Positions 63,568-64,000 of a stretch of 64,000 nucleotides of DNA are shown here, piece after piece. Origin of the DNA: Peptostreptococcus equinus (GTDB lineage Bacteria; Bacillota; Clostridia; Peptostreptococcales; Peptostreptococcaceae); contig NZ_CP114052.1 in the NCBI RefSeq assembly GCF_027125355.1, positions 682,001-746,000 of the forward strand, written 5' to 3'. Numbering within the stretch: the first letter of the stretch is position 1; every line of letters begins with the position of its first letter. The position numbers and the translations under genes were made by a program. The notes beneath the pieces were generated by a model. That model made no database searches. It was not told where the DNA came from and saw only the letters and a list, made by a program, of their open reading frames with translations.

Positions 63568-63702
63568 TTGCAAATATGGGTAATTTACTGTATCATAGAT
63601 ACTATGGAATAAATATAATGACTAATTATGTCTATTTTTGAATATTTTATTAAAAGTATAATAGATATAATGGTTTCTTAATAAGATATAAGAGGTGGAT
63701 AT

Positions 63703-64000
63703 ATGGAAAATATGAAAATACAACCTATTTTATGTGGAGGAGACTTAAACTGTTATAGTGTGGCTAGAGCTTTTCATGAAGAGTATGGAGTAACTTCGAT
63801 AGCCTTTGGTAGATATTATCTTGGAGCTACCAAAAATTCTAAATTTATTGATTTTAGAGTAAATGAGCATATAACAGATGAATCAAAATTTGTAGACATT
63901 TTAATGGAAGAAGCTAGTAAACATCCAGAAGATGTCAAATTAATATTAATGGGATGTACAGATGAGTATGCTGAATTAATTATAGATAATAGAGAAATTT
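63703..64000 (+). CDS. ATP-grasp carboxylate-amine ligase, N-terminal part
   Basis: Starts at ATG 63703 (AGAGGTGG ribosome site); 99 complete codons are visible and the rest is beyond the window. The start, MKIQPILCGGDLNCYSVARAFHEEYGVTS and the LILMGCTDEYAELI region match the N-terminal pre-ATP-grasp domain of carboxylate-amine ligases that include enterococcal D-aspartate ligase. Such enzymes add D-aspartate or a similar amino acid to the peptidoglycan cross-bridge. Substrate and full length cannot be determined here. Confidence 0.65.
   Translation, partial: MENMKIQPILCGGDLNCYSVARAFHEEYGVTSIAFGRYYLGATKNSKFIDFRVNEHITDESKFVDILMEEASKHPEDVKLILMGCTDEYAELIIDNREI

Noticed and set aside
1..64000. 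CRISPR arrays, prophage genes, tRNA genes
   Set aside because: No regularly spaced repeats, phage structural or integrase genes, or tRNA cloverleaf signatures were seen on either strand.

Overview
The window looks like chromosomal DNA from a low-GC (roughly 30 % by eye, not computed) anaerobic member of the Clostridia, most likely in or near the family Peptostreptococcaceae. The reasons are strong AT bias, AGGAGG-type ribosome binding sites with frequent TTG starts, an oxygen-sensitive pyruvate:ferredoxin oxidoreductase, rubredoxin, a SCIFF-peptide radical-SAM maturase, a phosphotransacetylase, and the clostridial gene order recJ-apt-rel-dtd-MBL hydrolase-hemZ-hisS-aspS. Species cannot be named from the sequence alone. 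There is no CRISPR array, prophage, tRNA or complete insertion sequence. The only mobile trace is a small deleted IS256-type transposase remnant near 16.7-16.9 kb.

Layout. 0-3.2 kb: end of a SUFU-domain gene, a macro-domain hydrolase, a beta-carbonic anhydrase and a cardiolipin synthase. 3.3-6.9 kb: a zinc uptake operon (separate ZinT-like lipoprotein, ZnuA-like binding protein with an unusual His-containing insertion, ATPase, permease) behind a promoter overlapped by a Fur-family box. 7-15.2 kb: DsbA-like protein, DUF1877 protein, a secreted His/Lys/Asn-rich protein, a CPA2 antiporter, a two-component system, DUF1904, a GntR/YtrA regulator with a DUF5808-type membrane protein, and rubredoxin. 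15.3-25.5 kb: two YehR-type lipoproteins (one frameshifted), the IS256 remnant, two LytR-CpsA-Psr proteins, a HAD phosphatase, a degenerate membrane-anchored amidase, ptsH and ptsI, a possible PemK/MazF-fold protein and a coiled-coil lipoprotein. 25.5-41.5 kb: scfB (no scfA beside it), an ABC1 kinase-like protein, then the long recJ-to-pta housekeeping run covering DNA repair, the stringent response, tRNA quality control and charging, haem-pathway radical SAM chemistry, metal sensing and acetyl phosphate. 41.5-44.4 kb: split ThrE exporter, a membrane-anchored glucosaminidase and RNase P RNA. 44.5-54.7 kb: an operon-like run with a 1215-residue SPOR-domain membrane protein, an unrecognised 660-residue protein, a 42-residue ORF, galE, two divergent binding-protein-like lipoproteins and asnA. 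54.7-64 kb: HAD phosphatase, HI0933-type flavoprotein, a hypothetical protein divergent from a GAF-PP2C phosphatase, nifJ, a tiny membrane protein and the start of an ATP-grasp ligase.

Cell-envelope functions recur throughout (two LCP proteins, degenerate amidase, glucosaminidase, SPOR protein, GalE, cardiolipin synthase, ATP-grasp ligase). The best candidate for an undescribed system is 44533-50311, directly downstream of rnpB: a very large cytoplasmic acidic protein with one transmembrane segment and an extracellular SPOR domain, followed at close spacing by an unrecognised 660-residue protein and a 42-residue ORF. A SPOR domain normally binds denuded septal peptidoglycan, so a division or septum role is a reasonable but untested inference. 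Other points of interest are the amidase-like protein that has lost its metal ligands, the frameshifted lipoprotein paralogue, and the unusual insertion in the zinc-binding protein. All family assignments were made by reading motifs, with no database search.
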